Positions 22,665 to 32,779 of a stretch of DNA of 64,000 nucleotides are shown here, one piece after another (position 1 is the first letter of the stretch; each line of letters opens with the position of its first letter). The notes beneath the pieces are model-generated. The model had not been told where the DNA came from. It saw only the letters and a program-made list of their open reading frames with translations, and ran no database searches. This DNA comes from Candidula unifasciata (lineage: Eukaryota > Mollusca > Gastropoda > Stylommatophora > Geomitridae), in assembly GCA_905116865.2 (NCBI GenBank), contig CAJHNH020008445.1:300001-364000 (forward strand), in the 5' to 3' direction. A program made the position numbers and the translations under genes.

Positions 22665-23090
22665 TGTGACGACCCTGCTTTGCATGGTCTCCACGAGTAC
22701 ATTGTGGCAAGCAGAAAGTCCGTGCTACAAGTGACGGCACGAGATACTTGTGGCTGGTCGGGTACACGAGAGAAAGCCCGAGCTAGCCTCGGGGTCAGTT
22801 GATCAACATAAGTCGAGGAAGACGGTTGCATTTGGTTGAAGATGTCGTCTTTATGTCGCGCGAATGGTTAGTGTTCGAATATGTTGCGAGTGATAGAAGT
22901 GTGAATAATGTTTGAACATGTGAAATAAATGGACCAGAATAAACTGACAGAATGTACAAAGAAGCTGAGTGGCGTTTGTGTTCTCAACCCTAAGTTAAAG
23001 CCGGTGCAAACCAAAGTTGATTCCAAGTCAAACCAAGGTTCATTTCAAGTCAGGCTTCGACTCATTTCAAGTAAGCTAAGGTTCATTTCA
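22665..23090 (+). repeat. Left LTR
   Basis: 426 bp, TG...CA ends, with an AAATAAA near 22923. It is nearly identical to 27111-27536. It has a C where the right copy has a T at the sixth base (TGTGAC versus TGTGAT). Confidence 0.9.
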
Positions 23091-23548
23091 AGTGAGGAGC
23101 TTGTCCGAAGGAAATTCGAAACCACGTGGACCTCAATCATAGGAAAACAATTTTACTTCCAAGGTAAGACAAACATGCGGAAAACAGTGTACGATACAAC
23201 GTCTTCACCCGAGCAGAGCCTATAAACACAGCAAGCTGCGACAGGTCAGCTGCCGACCAATGAAAAACGGTGTGTCATCTACGCCTTGCCACACACCGTA
23301 TCACTAAGTTTTGTTGATTCAGGAAGTTTCGTGTTCACCAAAGCTACACATCGTAAATATTTTAAATCTAGTTTGTAAATTAAATCAGGTTTGTGACCAT
23401 TATTGTTTTGCTGAAACTAGCAGACTACGAACTAATTGTATGCACAAAGTGTTATGCTAAGTTTTCTAACCACAGTGACATTTTTGCATCGATTGTGCGT
23501 TTATCAGAATGTCGTCTAAAAAGTTTGTAAAAATGTAAGAACGCTTTC

Positions 23549-24661
23549 TTGCAAGTATCATCAGCGACAACGAAAGACGCGTCGATATGCAACCAGAAGA
23601 TTAAGATGTGTATTTTTTGTAAGTACCAGCACAGTTCTTCAACTATCTGCAACAGAAATCCTAAATATTCAAGCTACATTGAAGACTTGGTCAATAAAAA
23701 GTGGCAAAATAAACAAAACAACAACCTTAAAAAATGCCATTTTTGTTCGGCATTGGGGCATGTTGTAAAACAATGTGTGGGTAAACAGATGTTAAAAGAC
23801 AAGAAAAGATTCTTGTTTGCAAAAACTAATTCAGAAAGAATGGATTCAGAAGGTATTCCTACTCTTGATTGTGCACTGTGCTACTGGAGAAAGAATCAAG
23901 GAAAAGATACAGCTCCACAAATCATTTTTATAGGAAAAAGCCAATTGAAATGTTCAGGAACTAAAAAGATTAAGAATGAAATCGTGATTGCAGAATTAGA
24001 ATCCAGCAAGAGTAGTAATAGAAGCAAGAAAGTTGAAACGAAAAAGACAGCAGCCACTGAAACAGCGAGTAAGTCAAACTCAGAAACAATGAAAATTAAT
24101 CAAGCTAAGGATATCACTATTCCAACAATGACATCAGTCGAAACAAAAGCAACTAAGAATTGGAATAAAGAAGAAAGTGCAATTCCAAAGACAGAAAGTT
24201 TAAGACGGATAAGTGAAAAGGAGACATCAGTGAAAAGAGATTGTTTGGATAAAAATACTATCGATGAAGGTGTAGAGCTTAAACATGCAAACATAACAAA
24301 TGATGATATCAGAACAGCAATACATTGGAAAAATCGGGAAAAAGTAAGAACGAAATGTCTTGTTAACAACAAACATGGTGACCTACAACTGAATAAGAAG
24401 ACAAATTTAACCATAGTAAGGGAAAAATTCTTAGAATCATCAGATTATACTGGAGATTATGTTTGGTATGAGGATGCATATCATGGCAAAATTAAATTAC
24501 CAATAGCGGTTATAAATCTAAAATCCCCATACATTTCGGGACAAATGAAAGTAATTGTTTTCGACAACATGTCCGTAGATTTTGTTTTAGGAAATATAAA
24601 AGGCATCAAAGACTGCCATGAAGAGGTTATACAAATCTGGGAACACATGCACGTCTGTTAA
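23549..24661 (+). CDS. Gag/protease-like protein of the LTR element
   Basis: This is a 370-codon open frame. Cysteine/histidine zinc-knuckle motifs lie at residues 21-34 (C-x2-C-x3-H-x5-C) and 63-76 (C63, C66, H71, C76, a standard CCHC knuckle). A lysine/serine/glutamate-rich middle is probably disordered. The C-terminal about 90 residues resemble the retropepsin-like domain of animal Gypsy-type elements: an SDYTG block, LPIAVINLKSPYISGQ, and a final VDFVLGNIKG in place of the usual YDLVIGNIPG. The catalytic D-T/S-G expected just before the SDYTG block is not there; the equivalent stretch reads LNKKTNLTIV. The protein is therefore probably not a working protease. The first Met is taken as the start; the frame may have begun upstream. 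Confidence 0.7.
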   Translation: MQVSSATTKDASICNQKIKMCIFCKYQHSSSTICNRNPKYSSYIEDLVNKKWQNKQNNNLKKCHFCSALGHVVKQCVGKQMLKDKKRFLFAKTNSERMDSEGIPTLDCALCYWRKNQGKDTAPQIIFIGKSQLKCSGTKKIKNEIVIAELESSKSSNRSKKVETKKTAATETASKSNSETMKINQAKDITIPTMTSVETKATKNWNKEESAIPKTESLRRISEKETSVKRDCLDKNTIDEGVELKHANITNDDIRTAIHWKNREKVRTKCLVNNKHGDLQLNKKTNLTIVREKFLESSDYTGDYVWYEDAYHGKIKLPIAVINLKSPYISGQMKVIVFDNMSVDFVLGNIKGIKDCHEEVIQIWEHMHVC

Positions 24662-25576
24662 CATCCATTTTATTAAAAGAATACAGTGTTATTCAGATGA
24701 CTAAAACATCAACAAAAATAAGAACACCTTAATCAAGAAAAAGTACCATCTATTGTTATAAATTCAACTATCATCGTTTACGAACATGAAACTACGGTCC
24801 ATCATCATTAAATTCAAGATTATCTGTCATGAAGCTACAGAGAACCACCTTCAACCCAACGATCAATGGTAAACCTAAACAATCATCAGGAATTGATACT
24901 TTACCATTCTTTACCTTCAAGATTGTCTTATTTCAACCAAAACCAGAAATCACGAACTAGTACTGTACGATGAATGAACAAAAACATATCAGCCACTGAA
25001 TTATTCAAACTTGAAATCACCATCAAGGAACACAAAATTTTCTCCAGACACCTCAAAATCGACGATTGAAACATCTCAAAATCATCAAATTTTAAGCGAC
25101 ACTTCATGAGCACCTATACAAATTGACATCAAGATCGTCAAATACCAAACGTATTATAAAATAAAGAATGCGATAATAATAAAGCATTCCTACAATTTAA
25201 ACGCAAACAACAGACAACCAAAATGTCAGTATTTCTAGTGTTCACACAAGTATTTATTGTGAAAGTTAGATCAAGTTGATTATCTGAACTGTTTGTGTAA
25301 ATAAATATATAATTAATGATGAAGTATTTTTAAAAAGTGCATAAACACCTGATTTCATTTATAAAAAGCAGCCACATACTGTGTGTATTGAACACCTTCC
25401 GTTTAATTCAATTACTATTTTAAAGGTGGCATATCAGTGTATACAGTCACTGAACACTGTTAATAGTATTGGGTCATCTCATAAAATTATAATATTTTTA
25501 GTCAGTATATTTGCAAGATTACCAGCTATCCTACCAAGAAAGACCCCAGAGCAGAACAGACTGTCGAGGGAACCAA
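24662..25576 (+). other. LTR-element interior without coding content
   Basis: An A-rich stretch with short frames only. I see no RT or integrase motif (no YVDD/YIDD-like or HHCC pattern). Confidence 0.5.
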
Positions 25577-25866
25577 GGTATCTTCTTCTTCTTCACGTTC
25601 ACCAGCTGTACACTCTGGCGGAAAGTTCTGGTTGTTCGTCCACTACTGAACTGCAGTCCTGCTCTAGAACCTGAGTGTTGCATGTGCATCAGTTTTACAG
25701 ATCTCATTCTCTTGAATACAGACTGTTGGTTCCTTGCCTCTCCGGCAGATGCACTCCGACTTCAAAGGAAGCTCCCCAATTAGTCGACTCTTACGACATG
25801 CTTTTGGGTAGGCAGTGGGTCTATTCTTGTTTTCCCCTACAATGGGGCCCCGGAACCCACACGGGG
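25577..25866 (-). repeat. Interspersed repeat R1 (GAA-tailed), inside the LTR element
   Basis: This is about 290 bp, read on the minus strand from CCCCGTGTGGGTTCCGGGGC to a (GAA)n tail. It is closely similar to 27545-27846, and to 48104-48376 in the other orientation. A short 3' tail suggests a SINE-like or LINE-tail origin, but no A/B boxes are evident. Confidence 0.7.
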
Positions 25867-26442
25867 GTTAACCAAGGAATGAGAACATTGAAAGCAAGCG
25901 CCAGAGTACAAGCAAGACACACACAGCCTGCAGGGATGGATCAAGATCAAGGATAGTTAATGGAATGAATGGGAATGAGAGAAAATAAAACAGGTATGAA
26001 TGATGAATGAAAGATTTGTGATTAGTATTTTAAACTAATTAATAGTGTACATTTATTTTACCCAAGTTAGTAGTTCATTTGAATTATTTTAGTATTCATG
26101 TAATGACAGAATTAGTAGTTCAAAAGGTTAAAAAAAAAATTTTCTCTCTCCCCAGGAACAGCATGGAAGAATGAAATTATTAAGCTGTAGTAATAGATCA
26201 TATAGGGACATTTTTTTGTCCACAGAATGACTTTGATAAAAATATTTAAAATAAAATGTTTAGCATAGGTGCACAGCACAGGGACATGGTAAATTTGTCC
26301 ACCACACCCAATAAACTGCTAATAGTTATACTGATGCTGACTAGATGGACGGATGGTAAAGAAAGAGTGCACACATCAAAGCACAAGCACAGTAGAGCAG
26401 TTGAACTCATCTGTGTCCATCTAAAGGGGTAAAGGTGTCTGA

Positions 26443-26830
26443 GATTCCTTGGGGTTAATTACCCTGTTAAAGGTGGTTATAGACTTGGAGGAAACTCTAA
26501 GATCTATGAAAATATATCTCAACTATCATTGTTTTCATGTTGGATTCCTTGGGGTTGGGTAATTACCCTGTGAAAGGTGAGACTTTGGTCTATGGAAAAA
26601 TATCCCAACATGTGTTTTTTTTTCTGTGATAGATTCCTTGGGGTTGGGTAATTACCCTGTAAAAGGTGTTATAGAGGCTTTTGGGAAACCGGAAGCACTA
26701 TGATAAATATCTCACCACTATCATGTCGGCTAAGAGTCCTTGGGGATAAATACCCTGTAAAAAGTGATGTAGAAATATTGGCTCAATCCAATTTTCTATG
26801 TAGTAAATATCTCAAAGCTGACAATCATCA
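26443..26830 (+). repeat. Four tandem units of about 90-100 bp in the LTR element
   Basis: Units start near 26443, 26543, 26632 and 26734 with GATTCCTTGGGGTT (GAGTCCTTGGGGAT in the last). They share AATTACCCTGTNAAAGGTG and a later AAATATCTCA. They lie between the gag-like gene and the polypurine tract. Confidence 0.8.
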
Positions 26831-27094
26831 TCATCACTATCATCATTTCACTTTGAACCTGATAGAGTAGATATAGTGACTAGACAATACTACAGATGAA
26901 ATAGGTGTAAAGATGGTTTAAACTCTTCACCAGCTCAGTACTAGGAAAAGCATGCAGTGAATATTGAAGGCAGTTTTAAAGGGCAGTAATTGAGGATAAT
27001 CAGGAACCATAATTCCTAGTGGTAATACAATTAAATTGATTTACTATATCTGGTTAAATGAAAATGACACTTGATGTTCCATAAAGTGTCATTT

Positions 27095-27110
27095 TAAAAA
27101 GGGGGGAGAG
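27095..27110 (+). other. Polypurine tract before the right LTR
   Basis: AAAAAGGGGGGAGAG directly abuts the right LTR start (TGTGATGACC), as expected for plus-strand priming in LTR retrotransposons. Confidence 0.85.
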
Positions 27111-27536
27111 TGTGATGACCCTGCTTTGCATGGTCTCCACGAGTACATTGTGGCAAGCAGAAAGTCCGTGCTACAAGTGACGGCACGAGATACTTGTGGC
27201 TGGTCGAGTACACGAGGGAAAGCCCGAGCTAGCCTCGGGGTCAGTTGATCAACATAAGTCGAGGAAGACGGTTGCATTTGGTTGAAGATGTCGTCTTTAT
27301 GTCGCGCGAATGGTTAGTGTTTGAATATGTCACGAGTGATAGAAGTGTGGATAATGTTTGAACATGGGAAATAAATGGACCAGAATAAACTGACAGAATA
27401 TACAAAGAAGCTGAGTGGCATTTGTGTTCTCAACCCTAAGTTAAAGCCGGTGCAAACCAAGGTTGATTCCAAGTCAAACCAAGGTTCATTTCAAGTCAGG
27501 CTTCGACTCATTTCAAGTGAGCTAAGGTTCATTTCA
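27111..27536 (+). repeat. Right LTR
   Basis: 426 bp, the same length as the left LTR, with about 12 substitutions and no indels by eye. It is followed by the CCCCC target duplication. Confidence 0.9.
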
Positions 27537-27544
27537 CCCCCCCT

Positions 27545-27846
27545 TCCCCCAATCTTCTTCTTCTTCTTCTTCGCGTTCACCAGCTGTACACTCTGGTGGA
27601 AAGTTCTGGTTGCTCGTCCACTACTGAACTGCAGTCCTGCTCCAGAACCTGAGTGTTGCGTGTGTATCAGTTTTACAGATCTCATTCCCTTGAATACAGA
27701 CTGTTGGTTCCTTGCCTCTCCGGCAGATGCACTCCGACTTCAAAGGAAGCTCCCCAATTAGTCGACTTTTACGACATGCTTTTGGGGAGGCAGTGGGTCT
27801 ATTCTTGTTTTCCCCACAATGGGGCCCCGGAACCCACACGGGGGAC
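27545..27846 (-). repeat. Interspersed repeat R1, adjacent to the right LTR
   Basis: It starts at a (TTC)n run (a GAA tail on the minus strand) 4 bp after the LTR target duplication and ends at ACCCACACGGGGGA. It is highly similar to the copy inside the LTR element. Confidence 0.7.
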
Positions 27847-28415
27847 CCCAATCATATCATCCTCTCCGAAGGATGGGAAAGTCATCATCTGACGAAACAT
27901 TGTAACTAAATTGAGCTTGGCATCCGTGTCCACCCAGACTAAAATGGGTAGCATCAATTTGTACTGAGAAGTAAATGTGGCCAGTGTAACAGCTACCACA
28001 TCACCCATCCAGTACCAGTACTACTGCTACAACTACCACCACCACCGTCACTACTGTCGGTGTAGTGTAGCCAGAGGAGTTAGCTCCACATGCTGTCGCC
28101 ATGGACTGTTTAGTTTAATTTTGCCCCTGACATAGAAAAAAAACTCTATCACCTAACCAGTGATGGAACCCACAGTAATATTCCATGATTAAAAAAGTAC
28201 ACTATACTCACAAATATCGGAGAAAAATACCCTGCACCCGTCATCTCTCCCTATCCGGAAGGACGATTTTTTTTAACTGATCTTGGCATCCATGTCCACT
28301 CGAACTAAACTGGACTGTAAGCCGTTTTAGTTAACAGTGTCTGTCATCGCCGAGTAGTGTTTGACCGAGTGAAGCGTCGCGGGGAGGCTAATAAGGACTT
28401 CACTGAAATTGGATA
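27847..28415 (+). other. Intron 4 sequence, nothing recognised
   Basis: It contains an ACCACCACCACC-rich patch near 28030 but no coding or repeat match that I can name. Confidence 0.45.
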
Positions 28416-28600
28416 TCTGTGGGCGAAAGGCGCAGATATCGCAGCCTAGCTGTAAACCACAACAAAACCTGGCAACCACCCTGTTAAGGGAAAAAGAACA
28501 ATTATCACCCAGAGGGGAATAGAACACCAGTCACCCACATGAAGGGTGGAATACTTACAACTATACTACCGAAGACTGAAGAGTTTGGGTCAGATATCAC
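28416..28600 (-). repeat. tRNA-derived repeat, family 3, copy 1
   Basis: On the minus strand a tRNA-like head reads GGTAGTATAGTTG (A-box), a CACCC/GGGTG anticodon-type stem with loop TTCATGT, and GTGTTCTATTCCCC (B-box). A body containing GGCTGCGATATCTGCGCC follows. It resembles a tRNA-Asp/Glu-type head but is not a functional tRNA. Confidence 0.55.
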
Positions 28601-28679
28601 TGATTATGAAGATTACCCGTGACATGACCATTAAGCATTACGCCGCCGCTATCACAGGCTACCTGTAAACCCCAAAACC

Positions 28680-28840
28680 GGAAAAAGGCGCAGATATCGC
28701 AGCCTAGCCATAAACCACAACACAACATGTCAGCCGCCCATTTAGGAGCTCCCCAAAAAATTATATCAACTCGTGGAAAATCGGACGCCGGTCACCCGCA
28801 TGATAGGAACTACGCTACCAAAGACTCAAGTAGTTAGTGG
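28680..28840 (-). repeat. tRNA-derived repeat, family 3, copy 2
   Basis: It shares GGCGCAGATATCGCAGCCTA with copy 1 about 250 bp away and has a degraded head (TTTGGTAGCGTAGTTCC ... GCGGGTGACCGGCG). The two copies are in tandem and in the same orientation. Confidence 0.5.
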
Positions 28841-29855
28841 AAATGAAATTATATAACAATGCGAAGTTCAAAAAGAAATAATGTCTCAGGTTAAGGTCTT
28901 TACATGTCCAAATACTTAGGAACTAGTCGTGTGCATATAAATATCTGGATCACGGGGGAAAAGGCACTTTTTGGCAGCCCTGCTCAGCAGTCAAAAATGG
29001 CTAATCAACTAAAAACAAATCCGGGCCGGCAACGAAGCAAATAATCATTTGATTGTTGCTGGGGCTACGTCGTTCGTTGTTTGTGCGATTTTCTGACATT
29101 AAAACACACTTTGAGTCAAAGGCAACGTTGTGTGAAAATTTTAAAGCAATCGATTTAGTAGTTTCCGAGTCTATAGGTAACAGACTTGGAAAATTAACAT
29201 TTTTATTAATATAAAAACTGGAATATGTTGTCACTAGAGAGATACATGAAAATGTAGAAGTGTGATTGTTCCTTGCCTTATAACTATGAACTACATGTAG
29301 ATTATATACACTGTTATGAGTGTGTCTGGTAAGGTGGATATTCATCTGCATTTACATGTCATATACTGAGGGTATCTAATTAGCAGCAGATATGACAGGC
29401 TTTGTGTTTATTTTATATTCCATGTCAGGTTGTTACCTAGTAAAATGCTGTTTTACTTCGTGATATTTTGCTCAGAAAACTCTTCTTACTTATTACACTA
29501 GTTAAGAACCAAACTGTTTCAGACATGAAAATATCTGATTTAATTAATTTTGTTGCACTGAAAATGAAAATTCATTTTAAAATGTTGATTGGCTATAGTT
29601 TTCAAGATATGCTACTATTTGATTTAATTATGGTAAGTTCAAATCTAAGACACAACAGTTGTGGTCAATTGCATAATTGTTTCCATTGACAGATGTAACT
29701 AGAAGTTTGTGATTCAATCCTACCGATGATTACATCACTGTTTGTTTATTATAAATAATTTATCTGTGATAAAATTTGTGCCATTAGTTAGTGTATTTGT
29801 CCTTATTAAAATTGTCATAATTAGAAATGCCTGGGTCATGTGTGAACAGCAGGCA
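28841..29855 (+). other. Intron 4 sequence, nothing recognised
   Basis: AT-rich; no coding or repeat signal that I can name. Confidence 0.45.
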
Positions 29856-30765
29856 CAAATAAGCTATGCCTTTTGCAGTCCCAGTGATTTAGAAGGAGTC
29901 CACTGATCATCTTGACAAATGTTACTTTTGCATGGCCCCATTTTGGAAAGGCATACAAAAAAAAGACATAATGGACCCTTGAATTTTCAAACATTCCCTC
30001 TGCAATGTTTTCGATACCACATGGCGATGACCTACAAGTTCCTAAAGTGTCGGAATCATTTTCAGCTGCTTACACTGAAGAAGAGTGCATTGGTGGCCCT
30101 CAGCCTCAGGTGATCGAGATGTTTAACAAACTACATCCACTGAACCACACTTATTAACCCGGAGTGAATAATCTTGTAAGAAATCTGAATTTACTGATGA
30201 TCAAGGCAGAGCTTTTTGAGTTCTAGATTGTGGAATCTCCTGGCAGAAGATATCAACATTTCTTTATATAGAAATCACAGGAAAATGAACAAAAAAAAAC
30301 ACAAGTTGATGTTTTCAAACACCTCATCAGAAAATTCCCAAGACTGGGTAAAGATAAAATAAGAGAGAGAGTGTTTGTTGGTCAGCTAAATCAAAAACTT
30401 CTTTGTGATGATGTTTCATTGTGTATTGTTGGGCAGAGTAAAAGCAGCATGGCTAGCATTTAAGTCAGTGTTGGAAATTTTTCTTCACAACAACAGATCT
30501 GATAATTACAATGAGGCTGTAGAAAATGTCCTTGTAAAGTAGTCTTGGCTAAAACATGTCTTTAAACATTCTTTTTCTGGATTCTCATCTGGATTTATTT
30601 ACGTCTAACTTTTGAGCTGTCAGGGATGAACATGTTCACTGACTTTACCAGGACATCGCTGCTATGGTTACAAGGTATCACGGCAGTTTAGAGTCCTTCA
30701 GAGCTTGTTGATTGCTGCTGGACTGTGACAAGAGACACCTTATCAATTGACCAACAAACAAAGAG
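29856..30765 (+). pseudogene. Degraded copy of a multi-copy animal gene-like (probably transposon-derived) sequence
   Basis: Fragments in shifting frames follow, in order, a protein family I remember as repeated in mollusc, insect and hydrozoan genomes. A DHLDKCYFCM block (about 29904) comes first. Next are FKHLIRKFPRLGKDKIRERVFVG-like text (about 30324-30380) and AWLAFKSVLEIFLHN (about 30449). An SHLD-FP-like stretch and a DEH ... YQDIAAMVTRYHG block (about 30625-30685) follow, then CCWTVTRD. The usual form has SDEHGERFHQDI-type wording. The function of the family is unknown to me. Many stops and frameshifts make this copy dead. Confidence 0.5.
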
Positions 30766-31318
30766 TGTTAATAACATAATTAGTTCTTTTTGAAACAATT
30801 ATAGATGAACTTTAAATAATGTTTTTATTTTTTATATGGTTTTGTGTTGAAATATCCATTAATTGGGTATGTAATTACAATTTTTATAATGCTAAAATAG
30901 AAACAGTAACTGTTCTCACAAGAGAGTTTCAACGAAACATACATTATTTTTATTACTGTGATGTAAATTCATTATTTTAAAAAAAGCCAACTGGTAAATT
31001 TTATTACGATGTTTAAAATCGGCATGTCAAAATCAATAAGAGTTTTTGTACCTAATTTCTGGAGAAAAAAACTTGACTATTGTAAACTGAATTTACATTT
31101 CTTGCTTCCTATTCATAGAATAATGAATCGATTAGTTACAGTAATGCTTGATAATGATATAACAGACAGTATAACCTATGCTTACTCAGCAGCTAGTTTA
31201 TATGACAGCACACATTTTTTTATATTAGAAGTTGAGCATAAAATACACACACACACAAAATTAAATCAGTGTCTGTCTTCTGATTTACTGAAAATAAATT
31301 GTTAAAAAAAAATTTCAG
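30766..31318 (+). other. End of intron 4, nothing recognised
   Basis: AT-rich, with a short (CA)n at about 31243-31257. Confidence 0.45.
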
Positions 31319-31441
31319 AAGGAAAAGAGGTGGAGAAAAATCTGAATCAGACACCCCAAGCCTTCAGATTATGAGAAGGATGACAATAGAAAGAAGTGAA
31401 CAGTTAAAAAAAGAGATCTTGGAGATGCAACAGAAATTCAA
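31319..31441 (+). CDS. BRD8: BRD8 exon 5, basic motif and helical region
   Basis: The acceptor is AATTTCAG. The first base completes Lys81, then RKRGGEKSESDTPSL, QIMRRMTIERSEQLKKEI and LEMQQKF follow, plus two bases of Lys122, then a GTATGT donor. Human BRD8 reads PKRKRGEKGE and then a kinase-like spaced, charged helix (LTAERVEELKKVIKETQERY). The PKRKRGG stretch, split by intron 4, could act as a nuclear localisation signal (inference). Confidence 0.92.
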
Positions 31442-32237
31442 GTATGTACCCATTTGTTTTCTTTGATTCATTTAAAAATAAATTCAATAGTTAGTTTCTT
31501 TGTCAAACTTTATTTACAAATAATAACACTTTTGGTATTGCTGAAATATTTTTCACATGCTTGTCTGTCTTTATAAACATGTAGATATTTACATACAGGT
31601 ACAATTACGAGCACTCGCACCTAATTTTTATAAACACAATGTTACTTGCTACATTTATTCTGTTTTTGAAATGTTCAGCTATTTTTCTAATAAATGAAAC
31701 ATTAATGATATTATATATGCATTGGAGAATTCTGGACTGTTCTTGGGGAGGGAGTTTTGAACATACCATCTCTAGTAGGTGAGTGAGTCTACTAACCCGC
31801 ATTGCTATTATGACCATCTTGGTATCTTACTTTCAGCTATCATAGTTTACATACGATTATTCCTGTGTTATTTACTTTAATTGATATGGTTTCTTCTTGT
31901 TATTTCTCCCTCACTGACCTTGTCTGTTGCTCTGTCACTCTACACCCTCTTTTTTTTTCTCTTTCTGCACCTCCTGCTCTCTGTAAATATCCATTTCTCT
32001 CCTCTGTCTTTCTTTACCTTTCTTTTGCCTCATCTATCCGTTTTCTTCCTCACTTTTTTTTTTGACTCCGTTTTCCTGTTTTTCTTTCTCTTTTCTGTTA
32101 TATCCTTCCTTCCCTAAATAACTTTTTTTATCACTCTGTCACTCTCTGTTCAACCTCACACTTTTCCCATGTCTTTCATGGGGATTAAGAAACTAGCGTT
32201 GTAATTTAACGAACCTTTATTTCATATTTTCTAAAAG
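31442..32237 (+). other. Intron 5, CT-rich in part
   Basis: The shortest intron (796 bp). A C/T-rich patch lies at about 31900-32165. There is no coding content. Confidence 0.6.
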
Positions 32238-32318
32238 GCAAATGAAATCCGATGTTGAGTTTATTAAAGCAGGCATTTGGGATGACCACATTGAACAAGT
32301 TTGGCAGGAAATTCAAGA
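32238..32318 (+). CDS. BRD8: BRD8 exon 6
   Basis: After TTTTCTAAAAG, one G completes Lys122. QMKSDVEFIKAGIWDDHIEQ and VWQEIQ follow, plus two bases of Glu149, and a GTAAGT donor. The human counterpart is LKRDAELIQAGHMDSRLDELCNDI. The AELIQAG / VEFIKAG correspondence and the phase support it. Confidence 0.88.
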
Positions 32319-32779
32319 GTAAGTCATATGTAATGATCTTTATTACAGTTATTATTTTGTCTGTTAGAAAGTAATATTTTTGTCTGTTAGAAAGTAATAT
32401 TACACGTCTTTTTCAAAAGCTAACCGTTCATCAGTAGGAGCCATCATATATTTATTTATTCATATAATTTAAGTTTTCCATTTATGATTTCACTTTCTTA
32501 GAACACAGTTAAAATAAATGAGTTATCAGATCAAAGGTAAATACTGTTTTGAAAAAATCACAGTTGTAGTGTTTATGTATGTTTTGTATGAGTTGAAAAG
32601 AACCCACATGGTCATAAGTACAAGTTCAGGATTTTAACGATTTACAGTTTGTAATTTCCCTTCCTCTACAACAAAATATTTAAGACATTATATTAAAATT
32701 GATGTTCTTCTTTCGTTCGCTTGAAATAGATTATCTATATCTGCAATGTTATCTCTAGTATGGACTTCACTGTCTTTTG

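Larger units (their letters stand above)
22665..27536 (+). mobile_element. LTR retrotransposon, complete ends, no visible reverse transcriptase
   Basis: Two direct LTRs of 426 bp flank 4.0 kb of internal sequence. They begin TGTGA and end TTTCA, and a CCCCC target duplication lies at 22660-22664 and 27537-27541. A polypurine tract precedes the right LTR. The LTRs differ at about 12 positions by eye (about 97% identity). The internal part codes one gag/protease-like protein (23549-24661). After it I see no RT, RNase H or integrase frame on either strand. I also see no TGG-type primer-binding site at the expected place. The element is therefore non-autonomous or internally deleted. Confidence 0.9.

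Noticed and set aside
23091..23130. Primer-binding site after the left LTR
   Set aside because: No TGG-initiated tRNA-complementary stretch follows within the first bases, so none is annotated.
24100..24414. 104-codon minus-strand open frame in the LTR element
   Set aside because: It is a shadow of the gag/protease-like frame on the plus strand.
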